Below, one piece after another: positions 22,488-34,602 of a stretch of DNA of 64,000 nt (the stretch's first letter is position 1; the number at the start of each line of letters is the position of its first letter). The translations under genes and the position numbers were made by a program. The notes below the pieces were generated by a model. It made no database searches. It was not told the origin of the DNA and saw nothing but the letters and a program-made list of their open reading frames with translations. The DNA lies in the NCBI GenBank assembly GCA_019426215.1, contig CM033400.1, positions 24,226,568 through 24,290,567 of the forward strand. The letters are read 5' to 3'. The stretch is from Buddleja alternifolia. Its lineage: Eukaryota > Streptophyta > Magnoliopsida > Lamiales > Scrophulariaceae.

Positions 22488-23489
22488 TTATTCCTATATA
22501 TATATATTTGACAATATATCAAGTCTAAATGTCTTTTATGTAATAATGAATATAGGATAAATTTCATGAGACTTTTGTACAAAAAAAATAGATTTTTGTG
22601 CATAAAATCGTACCATATCGGATCGAAATCACATAATACTCGCTGCAATGGTGTTGGTTTCAAAAAGTTCGATTTTGATTTTAACTGTCCAAATACAGCA
22701 ACTATTAATATGGTTTAACTTTAGTATTAAAACCACAAAAAACAGACCGTGTGCACCCCTAAACACAACAATATTAGGACACATTTGGTCTGCGAAAATG
22801 AAGATTTCAGAATTGACCTTTTTCCACTTATTTAATCACATTTCTTCTTTGATATGACTAAAAGAAGTGGGATTAAATAGTCATTAGATTGTCTATTTCT
22901 ACTAGAAGTGGAAATACTCATTCCTCATTCAACCACAAGGAATAGTTATTCCCACTTAAGTGGGATAAATAGGAATCATGATTAAAAAGAAAAATTACAC
23001 TTCTCACACCAAAAACCATAGACTATGACTGACTAAAAATACACACATATATGTGTGTGTATAATATATGTATATAATATATAGGTATTATTACATTCAA
23101 TCTTTATCATAATTAGAAAAACAACAAAATAGTAAAAAAAAAACATAGGTCATAAAAATATTAGAATAACAATGCCTAATACACTAGAGTCGAATATCTG
23201 TTAGTTAAAAATAGTATTAGACTCGTATAATATATGTACGTACGAATAATTGAATTTTTTTTTTTTTGCATTCTGAACTTAACGAATAATATTCATACTT
23301 TTAAGTCGAACCATTTAGTACAACTTGATGAAAAATAAAAAATCACAAATAGACATCAATTCAATCGGGACCTACATATTTTTCTTTAAATTCCTACATT
23401 CAAACAATGTTGCTCAAACTCAAAATTTGTTAGTTTAGTAGTATCAACTTCCACTTTAACGTGGGATTCGATTTGACGACATCCATGAT
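22488..23489. other. Intergenic, AT-rich
   Basis: Low-complexity non-coding sequence with a short mixed microsatellite at about 23041-23090. No gene seen. Confidence 0.6.
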
Positions 23490-24232
23490 CAGGGACGGAG
23501 AGAGGGGGCGGGCACTGGTGGGTGCCACCGCCCCCCCCCCCCCCCCCCTCAAAATTTTAACTTTCACTTTTACCTATAACATTAACATTTGTAATTTTGC
23601 CCCCTCTCGAAAATGACAAAAATAACTTTTCTATCAGTTGATTTAACCAAACATCATATAAACGAGTAGTAGTGAAATTGAAGTTGTTTTTCTATGATAT
23701 TATAATACTATTATTGATTAGTGAATAAGAACAAATGGAGCTTTCCAAGCTAGCTCTAGAAATGATAAATTACTAATCACATTGTTGCAGTCTAAAAAAT
23801 TGCCCCCCCCCCACCCCCCACCAACTCCCCTAAAAAATTGCAAACTTAATTTACATACCTAATAAACTAAATATTAACCTATATATAGGGTAATTTGTAA
23901 AGTAGTTAGCCCACTTTTAAACTCAAATGGACGACAACTATATACGGCCAATATATCTAACTATCAAGCTAAATTGTAGTTTCACTTTTGTATATATTCA
24001 TCATTCACAACAATCCAATAAATTTGAGTTAGGAGTTATGAATTTAAATTTTTTCTTTTAACATTTCCCTCCAAAAGTGTTCTTACTAAACCTAATGCTC
24101 AATTTTTTCGCATACATATAGCGTACTGTACCGGGGGACAAGCCCCCCACACCCCATATAATTCTTCACTAAGGTGTAAATGAAAATCACAAAAATTTCG
24201 CCCCCTCACCATAATTCCTGGCTCCGTCCCAG
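23490..24232. mobile_element. Non-autonomous hAT element
   Basis: A 743-bp element with TIRs CAGGGACGGAG at the left and the complement of CTGGGACGGAGCCAGG at the right. It is flanked by a perfect 8-bp duplication TCCATGAT (23482-23489 and 24233-24240), diagnostic of hAT transposition. It carries two poly-C runs (about 23530-23548 and 23805-23820). It ends 188 bp before the start codon of the DUF829 gene. Confidence 0.88.
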
Positions 24233-24292
24233 TCCATGATCAAAAAAAACTTTCTACCCGGTTCATTGGTTCAGGACAAAACGCGAACTATC

Positions 24293-24298
24293 GGCCCA
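24293..24298 (-). promoter_or_regulatory. Site II-like element (TGGGCC) of the DUF829 gene
   Basis: GGCCCA on the plus strand, about 122 bp upstream of the ATG. TGGGCY motifs are common TCP-factor targets in plant housekeeping promoters. A six-base motif is weak evidence by itself. Confidence 0.35.
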
Positions 24299-24419
24299 TC
24301 TCTTACAAAATCGGATTATCCGCGGGCAACGGGACAAATACTGTTTAATATCTTAAATCTTATTTATTCAATTCCGCTCGAATCAATGTAATTCAATTCA
24401 GCAGTTCTCAAAATCATCA

Positions 24420-27400
24420 ATGGCAGCTTCTTCTACCCGCATTTTTCATTCCTCCAATCGCCATCTTCCCCAATTCCTCCTCCTCCTCAGAACCCCTCCT
24501 CTCCATCTCCATTTCCGTAAATCCCAACCCCTTCACACTCAATTTCACTTCCCTTCACTCTCACTCCATCCCCACAACTCTTACAAGCCCCAATTTATTC
24601 ATCGCCCCTATTTCAATTCTTCACCCATTTTCAAAACACCCCACTTCTCAATCTCCGCCAAGCATCTCACTCATCTCTTTTTCGGCCTCAATGAAAACGC
24701 TTTCAGTTGGAATTTCGCTTCACGGCGGAGCATTGATGATCGAAACGATTCGATTGTTGTGGACGATAAAGGGCCTGAGGTTGCGGTGGTGCTGCTGGGT
24801 TGGCTGGGAGCCAAGCCCAAGCATTTAAGGAGGTATGTTGAGTTTTACAATCAAAAGGGCATTCACGTTCTTACTTTTGTGGTTTCGGTGATGGATGCAA
24901 TGTCGTTTGATTTGGGGAAGAAAGTGGAGAAGAGGGTCGAGAGATTGACGCGTGAGATCGTGTCGTGGTTGTCGAATGAGGATGGCCGTGAGCGGCTCTT
25001 GATCTTCCACACCTTCAGCAATACGGGTTGGCTAGCGTAGGTTTGATTCATTCATCTGCCTCTGTATGTCTTTTTTGTTTTGCAGTATAACTGTCGATAA
25101 CTTACAATGTTGTATCCATGCCCACCTGCTAGTTATAATCTATCGTTTTAGAACTTTATGGTCTGTTTGTTTTATGGAGCTCACTATTATTCATCTTTAT
25201 GTTGACATTATGCATTCGGCAGGTACGGTGCCATTCTTGATAATTTGAAAGATAGACAAGATTTGTTGGAGAGGATTAAAGGATGTGTAGTAGATTCAGG
25301 AGGAGACCCCAACATAGATCCTAAGGTTCGTGTTAAATTGTTTCATTGATTGAGTTTTTTGCTGTGCATTTTACTAGATAGTGGTTTATTTGTTAAATCC
25401 AGATTGCAGCCCCATATTCCATGTTACTACTCGTTCTAGAATGATATTTAGTTGATGGTATGTTTTGGCTTTCATCTTTTATCTAACATTAGTTGGCGAA
25501 GAAAATATCTTTGATTTCTATCCAAATCATGGATGTTTTCATCTGCCAATTGAATTTGGAGTATTTGAGTAGAAGCACCTCATGCTTGGGCGCTTTTTTT
25601 GCATTGTACATTGCCAAGTATTGATTGCTTGTAGCGTGGTGTAAAGAAACTTTCAGCTTTTGACTGTTCAACGCACTGATAAACAAGATATTTTATCTTT
25701 GACCTGTGTGGATGTGTGTGTGTAAATAACCTCAATTTGATTCGACGTCAATACCGTCTTTATCATCACACAAACTATGATGTCCGTTTTGATGGCATTG
25801 TTAGTTTGTTGGATAAGGCAACCGATAATGTTTGAATAATAATTTGACTTCACAAACAGGTGTGTGCCATATGTTAGATATAGAATTTTATAGGTTTGCA
25901 CGGTTTCCAAAAGGATCATTCTTATGTTACAAGTTTGGATGAACCTACCTCTATCAATTAAGCTTCATACTTCATTTTGTAAGTCATATGTGCGGAACTC
26001 ATGTTATACAGCATCATTTGGAAAATGATTTCATAAACAAATTGCAACTTGATTATACCCTTTTGTTCACCATTCTGCATCTTCTTCTTGATTGCTTTCG
26101 TCTTCTTGAAAGTTTGGGCTAAGCAATCAGGCAAGTTTCATACAGAACTTACTGGAAATTCTTACAGGCAAGTTTGGACATCTCGTTCAATTTGAAGCGG
26201 TCAATTTTTGTTGAAAAATTTGCTGGACCTTTTAATGGATGAAGTTGTTGTTCTGACACAGATTAGGAACTAGAATCTTGGACACAGATAGTTTGCTAGT
26301 TAACTGGAAGTTTGAAGAGCTCCATTCCTTTCAAGTTGTACCCAGCTTTATTTTGTTCTAAAAAAAGTCAATTGTTCTGTTATTTTTTTTTTTTTTTGGT
26401 GGGTGGATTTTTACCCACGGGGTGTCCGGGCCAGCTTTAGCGCACCTCGACTAATCCCCGCTCGCGGTGCGTGGCCGTCGCTGGCTAAGCATTATTTTGA
26501 CTACGCTGGGAATCGATCCTGGGAGCACACTAGGTCGACCCCAAGTTGTTCCAGTGGCAGCCTTACACTAGGCCAAGAGGCTTGGTTAATTGTTCTGTTA
26601 TTCATGCAATGAAAAATGAGAGTTATTATCAGGACTTAGGTGGTAGCATTGATTTAAGCATTACGGGCCTATAATGACACACAGACAAATAAAACATTTC
26701 CTTTACAATTGCTTGGCATAGTGTACTCAAGGATACAAAGAAATAGTGGCTGTTATTGCGGTAAGGTATGCTTATAATTGGACTCGGGCCAATAGAAGGG
26801 TGCCAAATGAAAAACAAAATTAATAATTTCTGGTACTTAAATAAGTTGAACATCATACCAGAATTTATCCATTCAACTGCTTGGGAAGATATATTAATGG
26901 GATGTTCTGTTACAATTTGTAATCCAAAAATCACTCTATCATCTGTTAGTTGGTCAAATGTTTTTATTCCATCCTGCTTTCTTTGTTTTTCGAAATGTGT
27001 CGTTTTCCTTCTTGTGCTTGATTTCTTCAAGATTTGCTTATTCATTTGCCTCAGCCAGATGCTATTTGTGAAGGGCGTGGAAGAGATATAAGTTTTAAGT
27101 TTAAAGTCAGTAAATTTTTTATGGATAAATAAAATGCAACCACTCCCTATTGTAATTCATCCATAATTATATTTGTTTAAGACACCTCACTCTGCAAATC
27201 TTGCAAATTTCTACTATCATGGTTTTAAAAAAGAGATGAGTTTATTCGATGCTGCCAAAGAAGTATTGCCATCTTAAAATTGTTGATAACATCTTAAAAT
27301 TTCAACTCTCATGGTCTTACATACGTGTATTTTGTTCTTTTGTCTTTTTCTCGGTGTCTATTTGGCCCTTGATTTTAGAGTGGAACGTAACTAAAAAAGA

Positions 27401-28956
27401 AATTCCAAAATAGAGAGGGAACGTGAGTTATGAGAGGCATTTATTATTTTATACTAATATTTCATTTGTTTTTCATAATATCCAATCCCATTCAAAAGGA
27501 AATTGAACTGGGAACATATTATTCCCAAAAGGAAAGTGTCACTGAATTTAGTTTTCAATGCTTTCCCATGGCCTCACAATTAGCTGAGTACCAATTCTGT
27601 TGTCTGCTGTTTTACATTTGAGTTTGTTATTTGTTACTGTTGACGCTTACATTGTTGGGATAAAAATCACTTCTATGTCATTTTTCAATTTTCTGGTCTA
27701 GCTATTTCTCATATTATGAATGGGTAAAGTATTATCGTAATCTCTTGTAACTTCCATCATCTCAGTCAAAGGGTCGTAATTTTAACACGTATATCAACAA
27801 TTTTTTTGCATTATCGAGATGTAATTGATGTTGAAAAGCCGAGATAAATGTAATTTGTTGACGTACTATTAAGTTATAGTCAAAGAGGAAAGCATAATGC
27901 TCAAAACGTCTGCTGAATTGTGTCAGGTATGGGCAGCTGGATATACTACAGCAATTCTTAAGAAAAGCAGCTCTGCTACTTATCCTTCTATTGAGGCAAG
28001 CCAAGGAACTCAACTAGCAAGTGGAATAAACAGATCAAAGATAGAAGAGAAGGAACCTTTTCTAATTGAATCCTTTCTATTATTTGCACTGGAGAAGCTC
28101 TTCTCCTATCTTCTTAACTTGCCTAATATAAACCAGTAAGTATTCTCTTAATTTGCATAACATTTCCTTTTCTAATACCAATTACCTGAGATAAAATTCA
28201 AAATAGCTTATATGTCTGTTCAGAAGGAGATGTAAAAGGATTAAGAGATTACATGCACACGCCTCACTTATTGGGTAATTACTACGAGTCCCCTGAGGTT
28301 TTGCGAATTACCAAGTCACCACTTGTCAGATCCAAAGGTCTTTTGTCGTTTTTTTTCCTAGTGATTTAGAATATAACAAGTATTCAAATGTCAGAGAATG
28401 GATAGGTAATTTCATCTCAGGATTTCGATATGTTAGTGTTGGTATATTCCATTTATTAGAATCTGGGTGGGGTTTTCTCTTGATTGAATACAGAAAAAAA
28501 TCGTGACAACTCAAAAGACAAGGGGTGAAATTGTAATATGCTTTTACGGAAAGAAGGTGATTGATAAGGGAAAGTTATGATAATTTCTCAAACCATGGGT
28601 TTTTTTTTGTAATTAGAATCTCACACAAGGGGTGTTTGTGTAATTTAACGAAGGATTAAATGGTCGAGTAATTGTTCTGTTTGTTTAACAGGAGGTTGAC
28701 AAAGATAATTTCAGGCCTTTTGACGAATCAACCGGCATGTCCGCAGCTTTATCTATATAGTAGTGGAGATAAGGTGATTCCCTTTGAAGCAGTAGAATCG
28801 TTTATTGAGGAACAAAGGAGGACAGGGAAACAAGTCTTCTCTTTTAACTTTGGCTCATCTCCTCATGTAGACCATTTTCGGACGTTTCCTGATGTTTATG
28901 CTTCTCAGCTTCACAGGTTTTTGAAGGAATGTTTAGTTGTGGTAGGAAAATTGTAG
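24420..28956 (+). CDS. DUF829 / TMEM53-like alpha/beta-hydrolase, 4 exons
   Basis: Exons are 24420-25036, 25223-25325, 27927-28135 and 28692-28956. They join in frame with GT-AG introns to give 397 residues. The DUF829 domain starts at about residue 118 (GPEVAVVLLGWLGAKPKHL). FHTFSNTGW (196-204) carries the likely nucleophile Ser200. YSSGDKVIPF supplies an acidic residue at about 336, and SPHVDHFRTFP a histidine at about 371, so a hydrolase-like triad is present. The first ~70 residues are rich in Ser, Pro and His with few acids, which could be an organelle transit peptide. Biochemical substrate is unknown for the family; animal TMEM53 is a nuclear-envelope protein. Intron 2 is 2.6 kb and holds a SINE; intron 3 holds a MITE. 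A hAT element sits just upstream. Confidence 0.9.
26385..26587 (-). mobile_element. tRNA-derived SINE in intron 2 of the DUF829 gene
   Basis: Read on the minus strand it has a pol III A box (TGGCCTAGTGT, 26575-26565), a B box (GGATCGATTCC, 26519-26509), a GC-rich body with GGCCCGGACACCC and an A-rich tail (the T run at 26385-26397). It is flanked by a perfect 15-bp duplication AATTGTTCTGTTATT at 26370-26384 and 26588-26602. It lies antisense to the host gene. The body resembles a plant SINE family with a CCGGGCCAGC-type core; I am not certain of the family name. Confidence 0.9.
28249..28649. mobile_element. MITE in intron 3 of the DUF829 gene
   Basis: The left end reads TTACATGCACACGCCTCAC, then GGTAATTACTACGAGTCCC. 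The right end reads CTCACACAAGGGGTGTTTGTG, roughly its complement. The same family is in the U-box gene intron (63388-63650) and as a fragment at 53740-53830. It lies about 40 bp before the exon 4 acceptor. Confidence 0.6.
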
Positions 28957-30832
28957 AAAGTGTTTGAATGCAGATTTTTATGTTTTTCAGTTGTAACATG
29001 TAGAATTAGGGACAGGAAGTGCCAGAAACAATTACTATTAAGTGCTTCAACTAGTACATGATTCTTTGATGTTACTTCCGTTGACAGTTTTGTGGAATTG
29101 CTGGATAATGTTAGTTGGACAACTGAAGATGCTTTCTCGCATCTGCCCTTCTTTACTTTTTATATGATTTGCATTTATTACACATTCTCCATCAGAAAAA
29201 AACATATATATATAGAGAGAGAGAGAAGGGGGGGGGGGGGGGGGGGTCTATGTTTGGCTATATTTTTTGAGCTGAATTTTTATTTTTTAGATCACCAGGA
29301 AATGAAAATTCACACCCAAATTCAAATTCTCCAAACAATATTCGAGCTTATTTTCTATTTCATATTTTTTTATACAAAATTCATCATTACATTTTTCAAT
29401 CATATCACAATATATATCATTATTAATTAATTTATCCTCACTAAGAAGCATCTCTTTTTCTCTTAATTCATAATTAACTCAATCACTTTTTACATCAAAT
29501 TGAAATAAAATATTATATTTATATCACATCAACACTACTTCCAATCATCTTAAAAAAATACAGCTAAACATACGACAAAATTCATCATTCTTGCACGAAT
29601 ATCTATAATCATCATTCCCATTACAAAATTCTAAAAATAAACTTGAAAATAAGGCCACACAGAGAGGCTTCTTTTTTAATGTGTTTTCATTTCATTTTCA
29701 ACCGTCATTTTCTAAAATGTATGGAGAAATGAGTTTTTTTATTTTTGTGTCATAAAAGTAAAAAAAGTAGGTGTGTTTTGTTGTGCTTTTGAAATTGGTT
29801 GGAATTGGTGATTGTGATGTGTGAAATGATTAAAAAGTAATTGTTAGGTAGATAGTGTTGGATTTGATGATTTGAATATAGATGATGTGTAAAATGATTG
29901 AGTTAGTTAAAAATAATGATTATGTGAATAGTATTAGGTTTGATGATTTGATAATTGATGATGTGTAAAATAATTGGGTTAGTACAAAATAATGATAATA
30001 TAGAAAATATTAATAAATAATAAATTGCAAAAAATAGCATAAGAATCGTAGGCTAGTATCACCTCAGTGCTCTTGAAGGAAATAAGATGATAGTGAGCAA
30101 TTTTTTTAAAAGTACTTGAGGGACTTGTGCAATGCTCTCACAAATGCCCATGCATTGGTCTATATTATAGGCAACACCATAATATTCAAAAATATTAAAT
30201 TAATGCAAAAAATGAAAGATAAGATGCATCCAATTTTTTAAGAAAAATAATATATAAATTGAAAGAGGTCCAAAGTGAGAAAATTTGAAAGAGGTGAGTA
30301 TTGAAAGAGATGCCTCTTAATCCATTACCTAGCCCCTTTCAATAAAACAAATGAAAAGGCTGATAAATTGAAATGGAGGGACCGTCCACAAAACAGAATG
30401 TCCAGAAAAAAAAAAAAACCAAATTTTTTATTTTTATTTTATTATTATTTATCAGTTTTTTTAACATTTCAAATATACAAAAAATTGAACAAAATTCAAA
30501 TTATAGGATATTTTAGTCTTTTATCTCAACAAAAATTACCCAAATTAAAATATTACTATATTCGAATTTGATAATTTCAACATTATATTGAGTTGTGAGC
30601 AAAATTGGACACACAATTAACGCAATTTTACACATGGAATATTTAAATAATTAAGTTTATATAAGTATTCTGTTAAAAATAATGTTTTAGGATTTTTATC
30701 ATGTTATTTATCAAATTGAAAAATATTAGTCCTAGATTGCAAAATATTACACTTAATTAATTATATTATCCTCATCCATTTCCAACCCAAGAAGAAAGAA
30801 GTAATTTTCCATAACCGATACTAATTAAAAAG
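28957..30832. other. Intergenic, AT-rich with degenerate repeats
   Basis: The 3' UTR of the DUF829 gene presumably occupies the first few hundred bases. From about 29800 to 30010, near-repeats of a phrase like GATGATGTGTAAAATGATTG occur, typical of decayed MITEs. No gene is seen. Confidence 0.5.
29213..29247. repeat. (GA)n tract followed by a poly-G run
   Basis: A GA dinucleotide run passes into about 19 consecutive G. Length in such a run is unreliable in assemblies. Confidence 0.85.
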
Positions 30833-31387
30833 GTGAAAATGTTTAAACTAATCTTACTTTTATTTACTGTGTATTTTGATTTCCCCCTTCTTTCCCTTTC
30901 CTTTTCTATTTTATCTTTTCCTGGTTCGTATCTTTCTATTCAAACGAAGGGGTCTCCTATTCATCTATCTTCTCCTTCTTTAACCACACACGCCGGAGAG
31001 ACTGCCCCCGTTCCGAGATGCCGGGAAATCGGCCGCGAAGGCTCGAATTCTCCCCCGTTCCGGCTAACCATACCTATCATAATTCATCTTCTCCGACAAG
31101 TTATTTCGGACTTAGCTGAGAAATCGCTGATCCGACGGTTCCAAGCCGATTTGGTTATCGAGGGCTTTAACACAGGTAATTTCGACCCATCGTCTGAGCC
31201 ACGTCCACCACCGTGTCAGACTCCTTCCAGCCACCCACTCACCGCGTCTACATCTGCACCATACATATTAGAAGTGGATCTTGAAATGTGCGGAATCTTG
31301 TACAGATTAGGAAAATATGGTTTATTGTTTGATTACTCGCTTGAATGTCTAGAAACCAAGAAAGTGATAAAAAAAAAAGTGAGATAA
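30833..31387 (+). CDS. Unrecognised ORF, possible gene fragment
   Basis: An open frame of 184 codons from an ATG-containing start. The first 30 residues are hydrophobic (FKLILLLFTVYFDFPLLSLSF), resembling a signal or membrane segment, but this stretch is AT-rich and may be chance. Residues about 55-150 come from clearly GC-richer DNA (30985-31265), with normal-looking codon use and a stretch LAEKSLIRRFQADLVIEGFN. I do not recognise a family. The end KKVIKKKVR comes from low-complexity AT sequence. It could be a captured exon inside a transposon, since the bases just after it (ACACAACCAAACAGG, about 31540) look like a DNA-transposon end. Confidence 0.25.
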   Translation: MKMFKLILLLFTVYFDFPLLSLSFSILSFPGSYLSIQTKGSPIHLSSPSLTTHAGETAPVPRCREIGREGSNSPPFRLTIPIIIHLLRQVISDLAEKSLIRRFQADLVIEGFNTGNFDPSSEPRPPPCQTPSSHPLTASTSAPYILEVDLEMCGILYRLGKYGLLFDYSLECLETKKVIKKKVR

Positions 31388-31911
31388 ATGATGTGAAATG
31401 TAATTTTAAAAATAATGATTGAAATTGATTGGGAACGTAAAAATGAGAATGAAAATAAAAATATTTTTAATTAAAAATAATATAAAATGTTTTTTTTCAT
31501 TTTCGGATGAAAATGGAAATGGAAAAAAGAAAGTGAAAACACAACCAAACAGGTCAGAGTTTCTCATACTTGACTAAGTTTGGTTAAATTTTATCATAGT
31601 GTTTGTGCCTTTCAATTTTGTATGCTTGATTGATCTTTATGTTATTGATTCACACGTTTGTTATATAATATTGGCGGCGTAAAGTATGTTTGAATATAGA
31701 AAAGGAACAATGAAAATGCCTAAAAAGATAGAAAATATTTCTTTTTTTACATATATATTTATTGTTTTATAATCTATATTATTATATAAAGTATGAAGGG
31801 TTTAGAATGATTACTTTGAGCTGTTAAGTTTTGATAAGGCCATTTCTCTTCTTAAATTTTGACAAATGTCCCAATTGATTTTTTCTTTTACATTTTATTC
31901 ATATAATATTG

Positions 31912-33807
31912 GATAATTGGCATATTGCACTCCTGAATTAATCACTTTTGGCACAATGCACCGTTAAATTGGATTTTTGGCACATTGCACCCTTGAATTA
32001 CCTTAATCTTAACATTTTGCACCCTAAAGCTATTTAACTCAAGTTTGGAGGGATAAAATGGCCTAGAAATTATTCTAACTCAATTTTGGAGGAGAATTCT
32101 TTTATAAATCGGGTGTGGTTAACACCAAATGGTGTAGATTAAATTACATAATTAATATACATTATATATTGATGTGGCTAAATCTTAGGGATGACAATGT
32201 GGCAGCGTTAGATGGGTATTCACCCCGAACCCGCCTCGGTGGTGAGGGTTTGGGTACACCAAATAGGTTCTGGGGCGGGTTAGGAATATTTAATTTATGA
32301 TCGGATAGGGTATGAGCGAGTAGTGGGTATAGTGCAACCCACCCCATAACCCGCCCCGCTAATATTATTCTAATAAATAGATTTTTAATTTTTATTTAAT
32401 ATATTCAACATAACTTAAAGTTTGCATAACTTAACTTTTTTTATTTATTTATTAAATTTTATTTGTTAACCAAATTAATGAAGATGTGAAGTTGAAAAGT
32501 CTCAGAAAGAGACAAAATTGATTAGTGAAGACGATCTAGTTCATTTTATTTTATAGTTGAGCTGATAAAGAATTTGGAATATTTTGTTTTATGAATTATT
32601 TCTAATTTGATGTAGTAGAATTGAAATACATGCTCATGGATATTATTTGGTGTAGTATCGTATTGATATGATTTTAAATTTGGACTTATGAATGTGATTT
32701 GATTATTATTTATGTGGATTTTCATGATGTTTATCTATGTTATAAGTTTATTAGTTGTTGGATTATTCGGATTCGGGTCGGACAATTGCAAGTTTGATTA
32801 ATTAATAAATTTTCATGACTCATTCGGGTTTAAGGAGTAAAACCCGAACCTGCCGGGTACTTGACGGGGCGAGGCGGGCCGGAGTGGGAAGCGGGGCGGG
32901 GAGGGGCGGGTTGTGGGTATCAATAAAGTTAAATGGGGCGGGTAACGAGTTTTGCTAAACCCGCTTCATACCCGACCCATTGTCATCCCTACTAAATCTA
33001 CACCACTTGTTCAAAACGCGGTGTATGCAAGAATTTTCCAATTTTGGAGGGATAAAATGGTCTGAAAATTATTCATTTCTTTCATAAACAGAACTATTTG
33101 TCCATTTATTCAATGAAAAATACTATTAAATAAATCACATACAAACTTCACTTGGATCCTTCAAAATTAGTTTGATGTAATAGTCATTTTACATAGTTAT
33201 ATTTTAAATTTGTTCATATGTTTTACTACTTATTAAGTTCATGAAAAAAATCCGACTAAGATCCAAAAATCATAAATTAAATCTAAACATTTCAAGGAGA
33301 TATCATAGACTGAAGCAAAAGATAAAATATATATCAAAATATTTTCAAAACCAGTACAAGATCTGAATTTTTACAGTTAAATTTGCAAAAGGTTCTAGTA
33401 CAAAATACTTTATACTCAATTATCTTGCTCCAAGCGCTGAAAGATATACAATATTCCGAAACCAAATGAAAATTAATTCAAAACAATGAAAAAGTTGAAG
33501 ACAAACGTAATTAAAGGAAAACAAAACAAATGAATAAAAAATGCTTAGAGAAAAAAAATTAAGTTATTGAAATAGGAGTAAAAATCACTCATAGAGTATT
33601 AGATGTTAAATGTCGATATTTAGTAGTGTTTCTGCGGGAAATGGATAATCTTCAGACCATTTTATCCCTCAAAATTGGTTAAATAGCTTTAGGGTGTAAA
33701 ATGCCAAGATTAAGGTAATTCAAAGGTGCAATGTGCCAAAAATTCAATATAAGAGTGTATTATGCAAACATTTGTTAATTTCAAGATGCAATATGCAAAT
33801 TACCCTT
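31912..33807. mobile_element. Long-TIR DNA element, host of a nested hAT
   Basis: The left arm (31912-32090: GGCATATTGCACTCC, GGCACATTGCACCC, GCACCCTAAAGCTATTTAAC, GGAGGGATAAAATGG) is repeated inverted at 33807-33640. No transposase is seen. The phrase GGAGGGATAAAATGG also occurs internally at about 33046, so the arms have internal repeats. No target duplication was confirmed. A hAT element sits inside it. Confidence 0.7.
32186..32991. mobile_element. Non-autonomous hAT element
   Basis: An 806-bp element with matching termini TAGGGATGACAATG and CATTGTCATCCCTA and a perfect 8-bp duplication CTAAATCT at 32178-32185 and 32992-32999. Subterminal regions are GC-rich (CCCGCCCC/GGGGCGGG repeats), typical of hAT subterminal binding regions. 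The middle is AT-rich with no transposase. Confidence 0.9.
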
Positions 33808-33830
33808 TATTATTTTCTCTTTCTTGTTTC

Positions 33831-34290
33831 TAGGGTTGTCAATCAAGCCGAGCCTGCTTAGGCGCACTCTCGACTTGATACTAAATGAGCTTTTACATTC
33901 AAGGCTTGAGCTTGGCTTGACGAACTTCAATCTGAGCCCGAGCCGGCTTGAATTTAGAATTTCAATAATTTCTAGTGTTTTAGTACAAATAAAATGATAA
34001 ATCCATCAAAGGAAAAAAATTAACAATATTAAAACACTTGAAAATCATCATAATCAAATTATACTTGTACTTAAATTCCTCAAATTTGACTTCAAAATTC
34101 AAAATATTAATTATTTGTGCTTATTATTTTTGTATTGGTGAACATTTATAATTAAAATACAGCTGACTTGATTTTCTAGTTAATTTAAACAATCCATATT
34201 GTCCTTGAAAGTATGAATTTTTGTTTGTGAATCATAAGTGGTATTAGTATAATTTTATAGATATGTAGGTATATTATTTGCATATACATA
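33831..34290. mobile_element. Truncated hAT-like element
   Basis: It begins TAGGGTTGTCAATCAAGCC, followed by GAGCC and GCTTGA repeats, and is clearly related to 48506-49074. The right terminus is missing; similarity stops before the (TA)n tract at 34295. Confidence 0.6.
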
Positions 34291-34292
34291 TA

Positions 34293-34294
<2 letters not shown>

Positions 34295-34327
<33 letters not shown>
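34295..34327. repeat. (TA)n microsatellite
   Basis: TA tract at the point where the truncated hAT-like element loses similarity to its relative. Confidence 0.9.
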
Positions 34328-34330
<3 letters not shown>

Positions 34331-34447
34331 CTTCTCTTATTTCATCTTTTATTTAAACTTGATGAAATTTTGCTCAAAAAACTGTGTATCAATTTTTATG
34401 TTTTTGCACATGCATAGAGTGTGCCTTTACCGAATAGTATTTATTAC

Positions 34448-34602
34448 TGATGAGATTTAATGGGAGAAGATGGAGAATGTATGTATTGTATCATGTAACT
34501 GTTGAATTATTTATGCATATGTACAAGACAAGGTACATATGTGTATATACAAGAGCTGCCCAAGGCCTATACAAATATGGGCAAAAATATATTACACCAA
34601 CA
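34448..34602 (-). repeat. 3' LTR of copia A
   Basis: 155 bp, TGATGAGATT to ACACCAACA. On the minus strand it is preceded by a purine stretch (GCGGAGG) acting as polypurine tract. It aligns with the outer parts of 48390-49110. It contains paired phrases GTTGAATT and AAGACAAGGTA shared by both LTRs. Confidence 0.85.
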
